A stretch of DNA of 57,975 nt from Ezakiella coagulans (GTDB lineage Bacteria; Bacillota; Clostridia; Tissierellales; Peptoniphilaceae): positions 1 to 57,975 of the forward strand of contig NZ_QEKV01000010.1 in assembly GCF_003096635.1 (NCBI RefSeq), in the 5' to 3' direction. Positions 16,709 to 25,883 of this stretch are shown piece after piece; position 1 is the first letter of the stretch, and every line of letters begins with the position of its first letter. The position numbers and the translations under genes are program-made. Under the pieces are notes generated by a model. It was not told the DNA's origin. It saw only the letters and a list, made by a program, of their open reading frames with translations, and ran no database searches.

Positions 16709-19123
16709 ATGAAGAATGTTATTGATGTAAAAGTTGAAAAGGAGATGAAAAAAAGTTATCTCGAATATGCGATGAGTGTTATTGTCGCAAGGGCTTTGCC
16801 TGATGTTCGAGATGGCTTGAAACCTGTTCACAGACGTATTTTGTACTCGATGGAAGAACTCGGAGTTACAAATGATAAACCTTATAGAAAAAGTGCGAGA
16901 GTTGTCGGTGATGTACTCGGTAAGTATCACCCTCACTCAGATACAGCTGTTTATGATGCTATGGTTCGTCTTGCACAAGATTTTAATACAAGATATTTGC
17001 TTGTTGACGGTCACGGAAACTTCGGTTCCGTAGACGGCGACGGTGCAGCTGCAATGCGTTATACCGAAGTGCGTATGACGAAGCTTACCCACGAAATGAT
17101 AAGGGATATTGAAAAAGAAACTGTTGATTTCAGTCCAAACTTCGATGAAAGTTTGAAAGAACCGAACGTTCTTCCTTCACGTTTTCCAAATCTTTTGGTA
17201 AACGGTTCTTCGGGTATTGCTGTCGGTATGGCGACAAACCTTCCTCCGCACAATTTAACAGAGGTGATTGACGGTCTCGATTATATGATTGATAATCCGG
17301 ATTGTTCACTTGAAGATTTGATGCAATTTATAAAGGGACCGGATTTCCCAACGGGTGCAACAATCATGGGAAAAGGCGGTATTAAGGATGCATATTCCAC
17401 AGGAAGAGGTCTTATCACACTTCGTGCAAAAGCGGAAATTGAAACCACTTCAAGAGGAAGAAATAGAATTGTCGTAAAGGAAATTCCTTATCAAGTAAAC
17501 AAGGCAAAATTAATTCAAAAGATTGCTGAACTTGTAAGAAATAAAGAAATTGACGGTATAACGGACATCAGAGATGAATCCGATAGACAAGGAATGAGAA
17601 TTGTCATCGAACTTAGAAAAGATGCAAACCCGAAAGTCACATTAAATCTTCTTTACAAGAGAACGCAAATGCAAACTACATTCGGGGTTATAAATCTTGC
17701 ACTTGTTGATGGAGAGCCAAAAACGCTTACGCTTAAAGAGTTGATGTACTATTATTTGGAACATCAAAAAGAAATTGTTACAAGAAGAACTATATTCGAC
17801 CTCAAAAAAGCGGAAGCACGCGCACACATCGTTGAAGGTCTTTTGAAGGCACTCGATTATATTGATGAAATTATAAAACTCATCAGAGGTTCAAAGGATG
17901 ATGCTGAAGCAAGAGAAGGCCTTATGAACAGGTTTGAGTTCACAGAAATTCAAGCAAATGCAATTCTTTCAATGCAACTTCGTCGTTTAACGGGTCTTGA
18001 AAAAGATAAGCTCACAGCGGAATATGAAGATCTCATCAAGAGAATTAACAGATTCAATGAAATTTTATCTTCAGAAAGACTTCTCATGAGCATCATCAAG
18101 GAAGAATTGAATGAAATAAAAGAAAAATACGGCGATGAAAGAAGAACTGACATTGTTCTCAATGAAGGAGAAATTGATGTTCTAAATCTCATTGCAGACG
18201 AATCGGTTGTAATTACAATAACCGAAAGAGGATATATAAAGAGAGTTAACGAAAACACTTATAAAGCCCAAAAGAGAGGCGGCAAAGGTGTTAAGGGACT
18301 CACGACAAATGTTGAAGATGTTGTTAATGATTTATACACTCTAACAACACATGACGAGGTTTATTTCTTCACAAATCTCGGAAAGGTTTACAGCCTCCGT
18401 GCATACGAAATTCCGGAAAGCGGAAGAACGGCAAAAGGTACGGCAATTGTAAATCTTCTTCAAATTTCGGGCGGTGAGAGAATCACTCAAATAATTCCGA
18501 TAAAGAAAAACGAAGAAAGACAATTTATGACATTTGTCACGAAGAACGGAATTATTAAAAAGACAGAGCTCGCTCAGTATGAAAACATAAGACAAAGCGG
18601 ACTCATCGCGATAAATCTCGATGAAGACGACGATTTGATAAGCGTTTATTTGACAAATGAAGAAGATGAATTCATTTCTACAACAAAAAACGGCAAGGCT
18701 ATAAGAATTAACGGTAAGGACGTACGTCCGACGGGCAGATCGACAAGAGGTGTAAAACTTATAACTCTTGAAGACGGCGACAACGTAGTTTCATCTCAAG
18801 TTGTCGGAAAAGGAGCAAAACTTCTTACTATAACCGAAAAGGGATACGGCAAGATGACCTCTGAGGAAGAATATACCGTTCAATCAAGAGGCGGCAAAGG
18901 AATTTTGACTCACAGAATCAATGAAAAGACCGGTGCTCTTGTGACAGCTCTTGTAGTTTACGATGAAAAAGATTTATTATTGATTTCATCGAGCGGAATT
19001 ATTATAAGAATTTCCGCAAAGGAAATTGCAAAGTCGTCTCGTGCAACAATAGGCGTTAAACTTATGGACATCGGCGAAGAAAAGATTGTTTCTGCAATTC
19101 AAACCGATGAAACGGAGGAATAA
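16709..19123 (+). CDS. gyrA: DNA gyrase subunit A
   Basis: This is the DNA breakage-reunion subunit of gyrase, 804 residues. The winged-helix/tower region has the catalytic Tyr118 in [11 protein letters not shown]. The quinolone-determining positions are Thr79 and Asp83 (in SDTAVYDAM), equivalent to E. coli Ser83 and Asp87; Thr at the first site is seen in many anaerobes, and no classic resistance change is apparent. The C-terminal beta-pinwheel starts with the GyrA-box QKRGGKG at about 515-521 and ends without the acidic tail of some homologues. AGGAG lies 7 bases before the ATG. Confidence 0.98.
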   Translation: MKNVIDVKVEKEMKKSYLEYAMSVIVARALPDVRDGLKPVHRRILYSMEELGVTNDKPYRKSARVVGDVLGKYHPHSDTAVYDAMVRLAQDFNTRYLLVDGHGNFGSVDGDGAAAMRYTEVRMTKLTHEMIRDIEKETVDFSPNFDESLKEPNVLPSRFPNLLVNGSSGIAVGMATNLPPHNLTEVIDGLDYMIDNPDCSLEDLMQFIKGPDFPTGATIMGKGGIKDAYSTGRGLITLRAKAEIETTSRGRNRIVVKEIPYQVNKAKLIQKIAELVRNKEIDGITDIRDESDRQGMRIVIELRKDANPKVTLNLLYKRTQMQTTFGVINLALVDGEPKTLTLKELMYYYLEHQKEIVTRRTIFDLKKAEARAHIVEGLLKALDYIDEIIKLIRGSKDDAEAREGLMNRFEFTEIQANAILSMQLRRLTGLEKDKLTAEYEDLIKRINRFNEILSSERLLMSIIKEELNEIKEKYGDERRTDIVLNEGEIDVLNLIADESVVITITERGYIKRVNENTYKAQKRGGKGVKGLTTNVEDVVNDLYTLTTHDEVYFFTNLGKVYSLRAYEIPESGRTAKGTAIVNLLQISGGERITQIIPIKKNEERQFMTFVTKNGIIKKTELAQYENIRQSGLIAINLDEDDDLISVYLTNEEDEFISTTKNGKAIRINGKDVRPTGRSTRGVKLITLEDGDNVVSSQVVGKGAKLLTITEKGYGKMTSEEEYTVQSRGGKGILTHRINEKTGALVTALVVYDEKDLLLISSSGIIIRISAKEIAKSSRATIGVKLMDIGEEKIVSAIQTDETEE

Positions 19124-19124
19124 A

Positions 19125-19415
19125 ATGGATGTTATAAAAAAAGACGGCATATTTTATCTAAGTGGAGAATTTGATATTTTTCACGCCGGTAATGTAGAAA
19201 GTAAAATCATGGAAGACTATGATAAAAAATCCGATTTGATTCTCGATTTCAGTGGGGTTACATTTATGGACTCTACAGGACTCGGCATTCTTATTTCAAT
19301 GCTCAAGGAACTTGAGGAAGACGGTAACACGATTCTTGTAAAGAATGCGACGAAGAGAATAAAAAAGGTTTTTGAAATTACAGAATTGGACAAGGTGTTT
19401 GGGATCAATGATTAA
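19125..19415 (+). CDS. rsbV: Anti-sigma factor antagonist (RsbV/SpoIIAA family, STAS domain)
   Basis: This 96-residue single STAS-domain protein is predicted to bind the anti-sigma factor encoded next and free the sigma factor. The N-terminal strand FYLSGEFDIF and the helix-capping motif MDSTGLG are clear; Ser50 in that motif is the residue phosphorylated in RsbV/SpoIIAA. The ATG at 19125 has GGAGG inside the end of gyrA. The gene overlaps the following rsbW-like gene by 8 bases. Its position directly behind gyrA places a partner-switch module inside the origin operon. Confidence 0.9.
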   Translation: MDVIKKDGIFYLSGEFDIFHAGNVESKIMEDYDKKSDLILDFSGVTFMDSTGLGILISMLKELEEDGNTILVKNATKRIKKVFEITELDKVFGIND

Positions 19416-19752
19416 TAACAAAAAAGAAATTTGTTTGAGTGTACCGGCAGAACCTGAGTTTGTAATGAGCCTAAGACTATTTGTTTCAGGTCTCGGCACT
19501 GTTTCAGGTTTTGATGTTGATGAACTTGAGGCAATGAAACTTGTTATAAGTGAAATGCTTGTTATGTCGGTTAAAGATGAACAAAAAACGGTCGATTTTA
19601 CTTTTGACCTCGAAGATGGAGAACTTTCTCTTAGAGCAAATGTAACTTTCGACGATAGAGATGATTTGAGCTTAAAAATTATGGAAGCTTTGAGTGATGA
19701 ACTAACAACGAATGATGTGGAGACGGTAGTTATATTTAAAAAGGAGGCTTAG
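19408..19752 (+). CDS. RsbW/SpoIIAB-like anti-sigma factor lacking kinase motifs
   Basis: This 114-residue protein has an N-terminal half aligning with RsbW/SpoIIAB: VPAEPEFVMSLRLFVSGLG and DELEAMKLVISEM. In active homologues the last segment continues SEA-xx-N, where Asn binds Mg-ATP; here the Glu is kept but the Asn position is Met (SEMLVM). The downstream DxG and GxGL ATP-lid motifs are absent, and the protein is about 35-45 residues shorter than usual. Family membership is therefore supported mainly by the N-terminal half and by its place between rsbV and the sigma gene. It may bind the sigma factor without being a kinase. Start ATG 19408 overlaps rsbV. Confidence 0.75.
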   Translation: MINNKKEICLSVPAEPEFVMSLRLFVSGLGTVSGFDVDELEAMKLVISEMLVMSVKDEQKTVDFTFDLEDGELSLRANVTFDDRDDLSLKIMEALSDELTTNDVETVVIFKKEA

Positions 19753-20712
19753 ATGGCGGAAGAAAAAATGGCTGATAAGAAAAATAAAATAGATGATAAA
19801 AAGTCCGATGCCATCAAGCAAACTCAAAAAAATATTTCTAAGAAAACAGAGAAAAAAGATGAAGATTTGAAGGCGGAAGAACTTTCTGAGCCGATTGAAG
19901 ATAAAAAACAAAAGAAAAACGACAAAAAGAGGAGAAAACAGGAAGAGATAAAAGAAAAATTTATTGAATTCCAAAAGACAAAGGACAAGGCACTGCGTGA
20001 TGAATTAATTGAAGAACACATGTATCTTGCTGAAATTCTTGCTAAGAAATACGCCGGAAGGGGAATCGACTACGAGGACATATTTCAAGTTGCGAGCGTC
20101 GGTTTAATTCTTGCGGTTGATCGATTTGACCCGTCAAAGGGATATGTTTTCTCAAGTTATGCCACTCCGACAATTATCGGTGAAATAAAAAGACACTTCA
20201 GGGACAAGGGCTGGACTATAAAAGTGCCACGCCGCATTCAGGAACTTTCGAAAAAAATAAGTGTTGCAAAAAATGTTCTCGCCGGTGAACTCGGAAAAAT
20301 TCCGACGGCGGAAGATATCGCTGATTACTTGGACGTAAGCTATGACCAAGTTATTGAAGCGATGGAAGCGTCAAAAGTTTATCAACCGGGAAGTATAGAT
20401 TCCACAATCGACTCATCTGACGATGGAAATGATCTTCAAATTTCAGACATAATCGGGGATGAAGATCCGACTTATGAAAGAGTTGAAAATCTCGACTATC
20501 TCGTTCGTGAGCTAAAAAAACTTCCGAAGATTGAAAGAACGATTTTGATTGAAAGATATATCAACAGAAAGACACAAATTGCAATTGCTGAAGAACTTGG
20601 AATCAGTCAAATGACAGTTTCCAGAATTGAGAAAAAAGTAATTCGTGCCCTTCGCGTTGAAGCGGAAAAAAGAATGGGCATTGAGCACAAAAAAGAAAGC
20701 AAAAAAAAGTAG
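19753..20712 (+). CDS. Sigma-70 family factor of the SigB/SigF/SigG group
   Basis: This is an alternative RNA polymerase sigma factor, 319 residues. A Lys/Glu-rich low-complexity N-terminal extension of about 75 residues precedes region 2 (ILAKKYAGRGIDYEDIFQVASVGLILAVDRFDP, and FSSYATPTIIGEIKRHFRDKGW). Region 3 (VPRRIQELSKKI) and region 4 with the helix-turn-helix TQIAIAEELGISQMTVSRIEKK follow. The SigB/F/G-type core is usually about 260 residues, so the charged extension is unusual. AAGGAGG lies directly before the start codon, which abuts the preceding stop. With the two upstream genes it forms a partner-switch module for a stress or envelope regulon; the stimulus is unknown. Confidence 0.9.
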   Translation: MAEEKMADKKNKIDDKKSDAIKQTQKNISKKTEKKDEDLKAEELSEPIEDKKQKKNDKKRRKQEEIKEKFIEFQKTKDKALRDELIEEHMYLAEILAKKYAGRGIDYEDIFQVASVGLILAVDRFDPSKGYVFSSYATPTIIGEIKRHFRDKGWTIKVPRRIQELSKKISVAKNVLAGELGKIPTAEDIADYLDVSYDQVIEAMEASKVYQPGSIDSTIDSSDDGNDLQISDIIGDEDPTYERVENLDYLVRELKKLPKIERTILIERYINRKTQIAIAEELGISQMTVSRIEKKVIRALRVEAEKRMGIEHKKESKKK

Positions 20713-20713
20713 A

Positions 20714-21907
20714 ATGATTGAAAAGATTATTGAAAATTTTGCGATTTGTTCAAGTTTTGAAGAGCTAAATCTCGAGCCGAAGCCGGGACTTGTGACTCCG
20801 ACATCGAAAGGCAGTCACAAGGATATGGACTATGAAATAATGAAAGCCGGAATAGAATCTCTCGTGGGATACTATTCCGAAGCTTTTTCATACGGTTTTT
20901 TGGGTGAGAGTTTTAATTCTTTGCGAAGACTGGGACTTCTTTTCGAAAGGGAAATGTATAAAAAAACTTCAGGCATAAATACGCATCTTGGTTCAATTTT
21001 TTCACTCGGGATTCTCGTGTTTTTGGTTGGGAGAATAAAGAGAAGATGTCTCGTGATTAATTCGGAAAATTTTCATGAACTCATAAAAAAAGAACTTGAG
21101 AGCGACGAATTCAGGGTGCTTTTGAAAGAGGGAAATTTCGGCGCGAGAGCGGAAGTGATTTCGGGATATAAAAACTCGTTTAAATATTTGGATTTCGATT
21201 TGACGACGAGACTTTTTTATCTGATTCAAAATGTTTCGGACACAAATGTTATTAGGCGAGGCGGCGAAAAAAATGCTGAGGAATTTAAAAAGCTTGCAGC
21301 TCAAGCAGTCAGTTCCGGCGATTTAGAGGAAATTTCGAAATTCGCAATCGAAAAAAACATTTCACCGGGCGGTGCAGCGGACATTTTAATAAACTCGATT
21401 TTTATAGAAAAAGTTTTGGATTTTGAACAAGAACGCCGAGAAAATTATTTCAAAGAAAAACTTAGTCACAACGACGAGATGTTTGAAAAAACAACAGGGA
21501 GAAGTGTTGTGGTTTTGAGTTTAGTTGTTCCGGGCATCGAAAAGGACATGAAGTTTTTTCGAGAATTTTTCGAAAGAGAGTACGCCAAGCTTAAAAAATT
21601 TTTAAATCTCGAAGCGGAGGAAATAATTTTTTCGAAATTTGGTTACTATGGAATTTTTCCGATTTGTAAAAGCGAAAAAGAGCTCGAGGATTTAAAGAGA
21701 AAAACAGTCGAAATCGAAAAGAGTGGCCTTATTGACATAGACATATATTTTGAGGGGAAACCGATTTCAAGGCGTGACATCGGTAGCCCGGAAAGAAGAT
21801 GTCTCATTTGCGAAAACAGAGCGAAAGACTGCTATGTGTCAAATGCACATGAAAAAAGTGAGCTGTTAGATAGAGCGATCACGATTATGAGAAATAGTCA
21901 AATTTGA
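20714..21907 (+). CDS. citGX: CitG-CitX fusion: citrate lyase prosthetic-group biosynthesis enzyme
   Basis: This predicted bifunctional protein has 397 residues. The N-terminal part (about 1-235) is CitG-like, making triphosphoribosyl-dephospho-CoA: EPKPGLVTP with KGSHKDMD, SGINTHLGSIFSLG, RRGGEKN and SPGGAADIL. The C-terminal part (about 240-397) is CitX-like, transferring that group to the citrate lyase acyl carrier: GRSVVVLSLVVPG, then RRDIGSPERRCLICENRAKDC and a conserved His. The described Haemophilus fusion has CitX before CitG, so the order is reversed here. No citrate lyase genes lie in the window. The start ATG 20714 is one base after the sigma stop with no clear ribosome site, suggesting coupling. 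Confidence 0.82.
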   Translation: MIEKIIENFAICSSFEELNLEPKPGLVTPTSKGSHKDMDYEIMKAGIESLVGYYSEAFSYGFLGESFNSLRRLGLLFEREMYKKTSGINTHLGSIFSLGILVFLVGRIKRRCLVINSENFHELIKKELESDEFRVLLKEGNFGARAEVISGYKNSFKYLDFDLTTRLFYLIQNVSDTNVIRRGGEKNAEEFKKLAAQAVSSGDLEEISKFAIEKNISPGGAADILINSIFIEKVLDFEQERRENYFKEKLSHNDEMFEKTTGRSVVVLSLVVPGIEKDMKFFREFFEREYAKLKKFLNLEAEEIIFSKFGYYGIFPICKSEKELEDLKRKTVEIEKSGLIDIDIYFEGKPISRRDIGSPERRCLICENRAKDCYVSNAHEKSELLDRAITIMRNSQI

Positions 21908-21923
21908 TAGATTAGAGGAAATT

Positions 21924-22721
21924 ATGGTAGCGATTTTAAATAAAAAGAAATTGTCAAACGATATATATGAAATAGTGATTGATGCACCGAATGTTAGCGA
22001 AAATGCAAAGCCGGGGCAATTTTTCATGCTTCAGGCAACTCCGGAATCAGAAAGAGTTGCACTTTCAATTTCAGATTGGGACACTGAAAAAAAGACGGTC
22101 ACATTTGTCATTATGAAAGTAGGAGAAAGCTCCGGGGCAATTGTAGAAAAAAATGTGGGCGAAGAATTTTATCATGTTTGCGGCCCTCTTGGAAATCCGA
22201 GCGATTTATGTGATATGACAGATGAGGAACTTTCAAACGAGAAAGTTGTATTTTTGGCGGGCGGAGTTGGAGCAGCACCTGTTTATCCACAGGCGAAATT
22301 TTTGCACGACAAAGGTTTTACTCCAACGGTTATTTTAGCTGCCAGAAACGAAAGCTTAATTTTATACGAAGAGAAACTCAAGAGTGTCGCTGATGTACAT
22401 ATTGCGACGGACGATGGCAGTCGCGGATTTCATGGACTTGTAACAGATGCACTTCAAGACCTTGTGGACAAGGGAATGAAATTTACAAGAGCGGTTGCAA
22501 TCGGACCGATGATAATGATGAAGTTTGCGGTTATTAAAGCTGAGTCACTCGGCATCACGTCTGTTGTAAGTTTAAATCCGATAATGCTTGACGGAACGGG
22601 AATGTGCGGTTGCTGCAGATGCAAAGTCGGCGGCGAAACGAGATATGCATGTGTCGACGGTCCGGAATTTTTCGGAAAAGATGTCGACTTTGACGAAGCT
22701 TTGAGGAGACTTAGACGATGA
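21924..22721 (+). CDS. nfnA: NADH-dependent ferredoxin:NADP oxidoreductase subunit alpha (NfnA-like)
   Basis: This 265-residue flavoprotein is of the PyrK/NfnA group. The FAD-binding barrel (about 1-100) has KPGQFFML, then a nucleotide-binding domain with VVFLAGGVGAAPVYP. A C-terminal [2Fe-2S] site has Cys in the pattern C-x2-C-x2-C (MCGCCRC) and a fourth Cys in RYACVDGPEF. PyrK is excluded as first choice because the partner gene is a glutamate-synthase-small-chain-like flavoprotein, not PyrD. Together NfnAB perform electron-bifurcating exchange between NADPH, ferredoxin and NAD in anaerobes. The ATG has AGAGGAA upstream; the 3' end overlaps nfnB by 4 bases. Confidence 0.88.
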   Translation: MVAILNKKKLSNDIYEIVIDAPNVSENAKPGQFFMLQATPESERVALSISDWDTEKKTVTFVIMKVGESSGAIVEKNVGEEFYHVCGPLGNPSDLCDMTDEELSNEKVVFLAGGVGAAPVYPQAKFLHDKGFTPTVILAARNESLILYEEKLKSVADVHIATDDGSRGFHGLVTDALQDLVDKGMKFTRAVAIGPMIMMKFAVIKAESLGITSVVSLNPIMLDGTGMCGCCRCKVGGETRYACVDGPEFFGKDVDFDEALRRLRR

Positions 22722-24067
22722 TGGATGATAGAAAAAATTATTTAAATGAACAGGCCTCTCTTCGCCCGACAAAGAGGGACAGAATTTCTCCGATGGAAAG
22801 GGAGAAAAACGAAAGAAATAAAGATTTCGAAGAAGTTAGTCTCGGTTTTACCGAAGAAGAGGCTGTTCTCGAAGCAGAAAGATGTCTGAATTGTAAAAAC
22901 CCGACTTGTATTTCGGGTTGTCCGGTTGAAATTAATATTCCGAAATTTATCATGGCTATAAGAGGCGGAAATATAAAGGGTGCAAAAGAAGTCATCGACA
23001 ACTCGCATGCTTTTCCGGGAATTACCGGAAGAGTTTGTCCGCAAGAGACACAGTGCGAATCTGTTTGCGTGCTTGAAAAAGTTGGAAAGCCGGTCAATAT
23101 CGGAAAGCTCGAGAGATATGTCGGAGATTTTATGCGAAAACAAAATGAAAACTCGAGAAAAAATTCCGAGAAAAATTTCGAGCATTCCGTCGGAATCGTA
23201 GGAAGCGGTCCGTCAGCAATGAGTCTTTCGTACGACCTTTTAAAAGCGGGAATAAAGCCGATAATCTACGAAGCTTTTGACAAATTGGGCGGAGTTTTGA
23301 CATATGGCATTCCGTCTTTCAGACTTCCACGCGAGGTCATCGGATATGAAATCGAAGAACTAAAAAATGAAGGACTCGAAGTGAAACTTGGGACAATTGT
23401 CGGAAAAAGTGTCTCGATTGACGAGCTTTTGAAGAAGCACGACTTTGTATTTTTGGGAAGCGGTGCAGGACTTCCGAGGCTTCCGGAAATTCCCGGAACA
23501 GATTCGAACAATGTCTTTACCGCAAACGAATTTTTGACGCGAATAAATCTTTGTCACGCAAATCTTGACGGATATAAAACTCCGCTTCCGAAGGGCGAAA
23601 CTGTTGCCGTTATTGGCGGCGGAAATGTTGCGATGGATGCGGCGAGATCTGCAAAAAGGCTCTATAAATCTTCGGAAATATTCTATAGAAGAGGCGAAGA
23701 AAAACTCTCCGCAAGAATCGAAGAAATTGAACACGCTAAAGAAGAGGGCGTTGTTATAAACACAAACTACAATCCGGTCTCTGTAAATGAAGACGAAATA
23801 ACATTTATGGTAAACGGCGAAGAAGTTAAAAGAAAATTTGACATTATAATTTTTGCAATCGGAACTGAGCCGAACAAGCTCATGAACTTCGAAAAGGAAG
23901 GCATAAAAACCGTAAACGGTCTCGTGGAAATCGACGAATATTTTGAAACGTCGAGGGACAGAGTCTATGCCGGAGGCGACGTTGTGAGCGGGGCTGCGAC
24001 AGTAATTCGTGCGATGGAATCGGGCAAAATCGTTGCAAGAAATATTATAAAAAGACTTGGAGAATAA
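22718..24067 (+). CDS. nfnB: Ferredoxin:NADP oxidoreductase subunit beta (NfnB-like, GltD family)
   Basis: This 449-residue flavoprotein resembles the small subunit of glutamate synthase. An N-terminal iron-sulfur domain has two Cys clusters (CLNCKNPTCISGCP at about 56-69 and CPQETQCESVC at about 107-117). Two Rossmann units follow, for FAD (GIVGSGPSAMSLSYDLL) and NADPH (AVIGGGNVAMDAARSAKR), and a C-terminal AGGDVVSGAATVIRAMESG segment. With the alpha subunit directly upstream and no gltB nearby, this is best read as NfnB, the bifurcating subunit, rather than GltD. It is cytoplasmic. Confidence 0.9.
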   Translation: MMDDRKNYLNEQASLRPTKRDRISPMEREKNERNKDFEEVSLGFTEEEAVLEAERCLNCKNPTCISGCPVEINIPKFIMAIRGGNIKGAKEVIDNSHAFPGITGRVCPQETQCESVCVLEKVGKPVNIGKLERYVGDFMRKQNENSRKNSEKNFEHSVGIVGSGPSAMSLSYDLLKAGIKPIIYEAFDKLGGVLTYGIPSFRLPREVIGYEIEELKNEGLEVKLGTIVGKSVSIDELLKKHDFVFLGSGAGLPRLPEIPGTDSNNVFTANEFLTRINLCHANLDGYKTPLPKGETVAVIGGGNVAMDAARSAKRLYKSSEIFYRRGEEKLSARIEEIEHAKEEGVVINTNYNPVSVNEDEITFMVNGEEVKRKFDIIIFAIGTEPNKLMNFEKEGIKTVNGLVEIDEYFETSRDRVYAGGDVVSGAATVIRAMESGKIVARNIIKRLGE

Positions 24068-24070
24068 CAA

Positions 24071-24652
24071 TTGATAGCTGAGAGCATTTTGTTTGTATTG
24101 ATTTTTTCAATGATAAAAAAATACAATTTTTCAAATACCGAATTTTTTCCGAAGAAATACATTACATTTCCACTTGTATTTGTTGTGATAAATGTCGGTC
24201 TATTTGTTGCGGCGAAGACCGGGGCATCACCTGTGCAGATTCGAATTTTGCACATGTTGAGTTTTGTGTTTTTTTATCCTTATATGATAAAAAATTACAA
24301 ATACACCGGAATGCTCTTTTTGATTGCGGGTGTGAGTTTAAATCTTATAGTGATGTATTTCAACGGTTTTCGTATGCCGATTGACCCGTATTTTTATAGC
24401 AAAATCGCTTCTGCGAACGATTATGCACTCACGCGTGCGGGTTTTAATCTGTACCATTCGTTGATTGATGAAAATACTGTTTTATATCTTTTGGGAGACA
24501 CGATTCCACTTATGAAGCCATATCCGTTTCCGAAAGTTGTTTCAATCGGAGACATTCTTATAGGCATAGGTTTCAGTGCTCTTGCAATAACTGCTCTAAG
24601 GGGCGACTACAACGAAAAAAATGAGGAAGGAGAGATTTCGGATGAGAAATAG
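24071..24652 (+). CDS. DUF5317-like membrane protein
   Basis: This 193-residue protein starts with TTG at 24071, with GGAG 8 bases upstream inside the end of nfnB. It has about five hydrophobic helices (roughly residues 3-15, 30-46, 58-74, 80-100 and 155-175). A conserved-looking segment resembling DUF5317 proteins (NGFRMPIDPYFY and later LGDTIPLMKPYPFPKVVSIGDILIGIG) supports the family. The C-terminal tail is acidic. The function of the family is unknown. The gene lies 3 bases after nfnB and overlaps the region carrying the ribosome site of the CapA-like gene, so it belongs to the same transcript. Confidence 0.8.
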   Translation: MIAESILFVLIFSMIKKYNFSNTEFFPKKYITFPLVFVVINVGLFVAAKTGASPVQIRILHMLSFVFFYPYMIKNYKYTGMLFLIAGVSLNLIVMYFNGFRMPIDPYFYSKIASANDYALTRAGFNLYHSLIDENTVLYLLGDTIPLMKPYPFPKVVSIGDILIGIGFSALAITALRGDYNEKNEEGEISDEK

Positions 24653-25883
24653 AAAGTTAATATTGCTGTTTATTGTAATCTCACTCTTTATTTTAGGTTG
24701 CAAGAAAACAGATGAAAAGGGTTTGGATACAAAAGTTGAAGCAAAGGTTGAAACAAAGAGTAATGAAGAGCTTCGCTTGAGATATGAAAAGATGTATAGC
24801 TCGTTTTATGATGCATACAATCTCAGTAAAAAAGTGGAATTCGAAAAAAAGAATAGAGGATTTAAACTTTATGTAGCAGGTGATATTATGTTTCATAGTC
24901 CGCAACTTGATGCGGCTAAAAAGAACGACACATATGATTTTTCGGACAGTTTTAAGTATATAGGCGACGTTATTAAAGACGGACTTTCAATTGCAAACTT
25001 GGAGACGACAATTGCAGATTCCGGATTTATGGGTTATCCACTTTTCAGAACTCCGAAAATTGCTGTGAAAAATCTTAAAGATGTAGGCTTTGACATTTTG
25101 GCACTTGCAAACAACCATGCACTAGATGGCAATAAAGACGGCATAAGGCGAACCAAAGAGGCGGTTTTGGAAAATGGAATCACACCGCTTGGAACATATT
25201 TTATGGATGAAAAAACAGACCCGGTCATACTCGATGTCGAGGGTCGAAAGATTGCATTTTTAAATTACACATACGGTCTAAATGGCCTTGACGGTTGGCT
25301 CGGAGGCGACAAGCACTTAATAAATGTGCTAGACGAAGAAAAAGTCCTTCACGATATAAACTATGCAAAGGAAAATGCGAACGGAATAATCGTTATGGTG
25401 CACTGGGGAACGGAATATATCATAAACGGCAACGACAAGATGCAGGAGAAATGGCTCAACTTTTTTGCAGAAAACGGAGTCGACGTTGTGCTTGGAAGTC
25501 ATCCGCACGTTATTGAGCCGGACGGTTTTATCGAAAAAGACGGACACAGAATGTATTATATTTTCAGTCTCGGCAATTTTATTTCAAACCAAAGACGTGA
25601 ATATATGGATCAACCGTACGGTGAAGACGGTGTGATTTTGGAATTGAATATAAAGCCGTACGACGACAAAAGAGTTTATGCTGCGGAAGTTTTTTATCAT
25701 CCGACATGGGTAAAACGCACAAGAAAACCGCTCAAATATGAAATTGTTCCGGTTTATGAGGGACTTAATAACAATCTCGAAGGCATAAATGAAGCGGACA
25801 AAGCAAAGCTTGTGGAATCAAAGGATAGAACGCTTTCAATTTTAAAAGCGGGTCTCTATGTTGGGGACAGAATCAATGAATAG
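24642..25883 (+). CDS. CapA-family lipoprotein (poly-gamma-glutamate synthesis-like metallophosphatase fold)
   Basis: This 413-residue exported lipoprotein starts at ATG 24642, with AAGGAGAG seven bases upstream. The signal peptide (about 1-22) ends in the lipobox ILGC, Cys23 being the predicted lipidated residue. The CapA/metallophosphoesterase-like domain (about 70-330) shows YVAGDIMFH, NLETTIAD, LANNHALDGNKDGI, MVHWGTEY and GSHPHVIEP. In Bacillus CapA acts in poly-gamma-glutamate export, but no capBC genes are here and many homologues have no known polymer, so the role at the cell surface is open. It overlaps the previous and next genes. Confidence 0.88.
   Translation: MRNRKLILLFIVISLFILGCKKTDEKGLDTKVEAKVETKSNEELRLRYEKMYSSFYDAYNLSKKVEFEKKNRGFKLYVAGDIMFHSPQLDAAKKNDTYDFSDSFKYIGDVIKDGLSIANLETTIADSGFMGYPLFRTPKIAVKNLKDVGFDILALANNHALDGNKDGIRRTKEAVLENGITPLGTYFMDEKTDPVILDVEGRKIAFLNYTYGLNGLDGWLGGDKHLINVLDEEKVLHDINYAKENANGIIVMVHWGTEYIINGNDKMQEKWLNFFAENGVDVVLGSHPHVIEPDGFIEKDGHRMYYIFSLGNFISNQRREYMDQPYGEDGVILELNIKPYDDKRVYAAEVFYHPTWVKRTRKPLKYEIVPVYEGLNNNLEGINEADKAKLVESKDRTLSILKAGLYVGDRINE

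Noticed and set aside
16925-16960. Quinolone-resistance change in GyrA
   Set aside because: Thr at the Ser83-equivalent with Asp at the second site is a natural variant in many anaerobes and not evidence of resistance.
21924-24067. PyrK and GltD instead of NfnAB
   Set aside because: No pyrD or gltB is nearby, and the adjacent overlapping pair with 2Fe-2S and 4Fe-4S sites fits NfnAB better.
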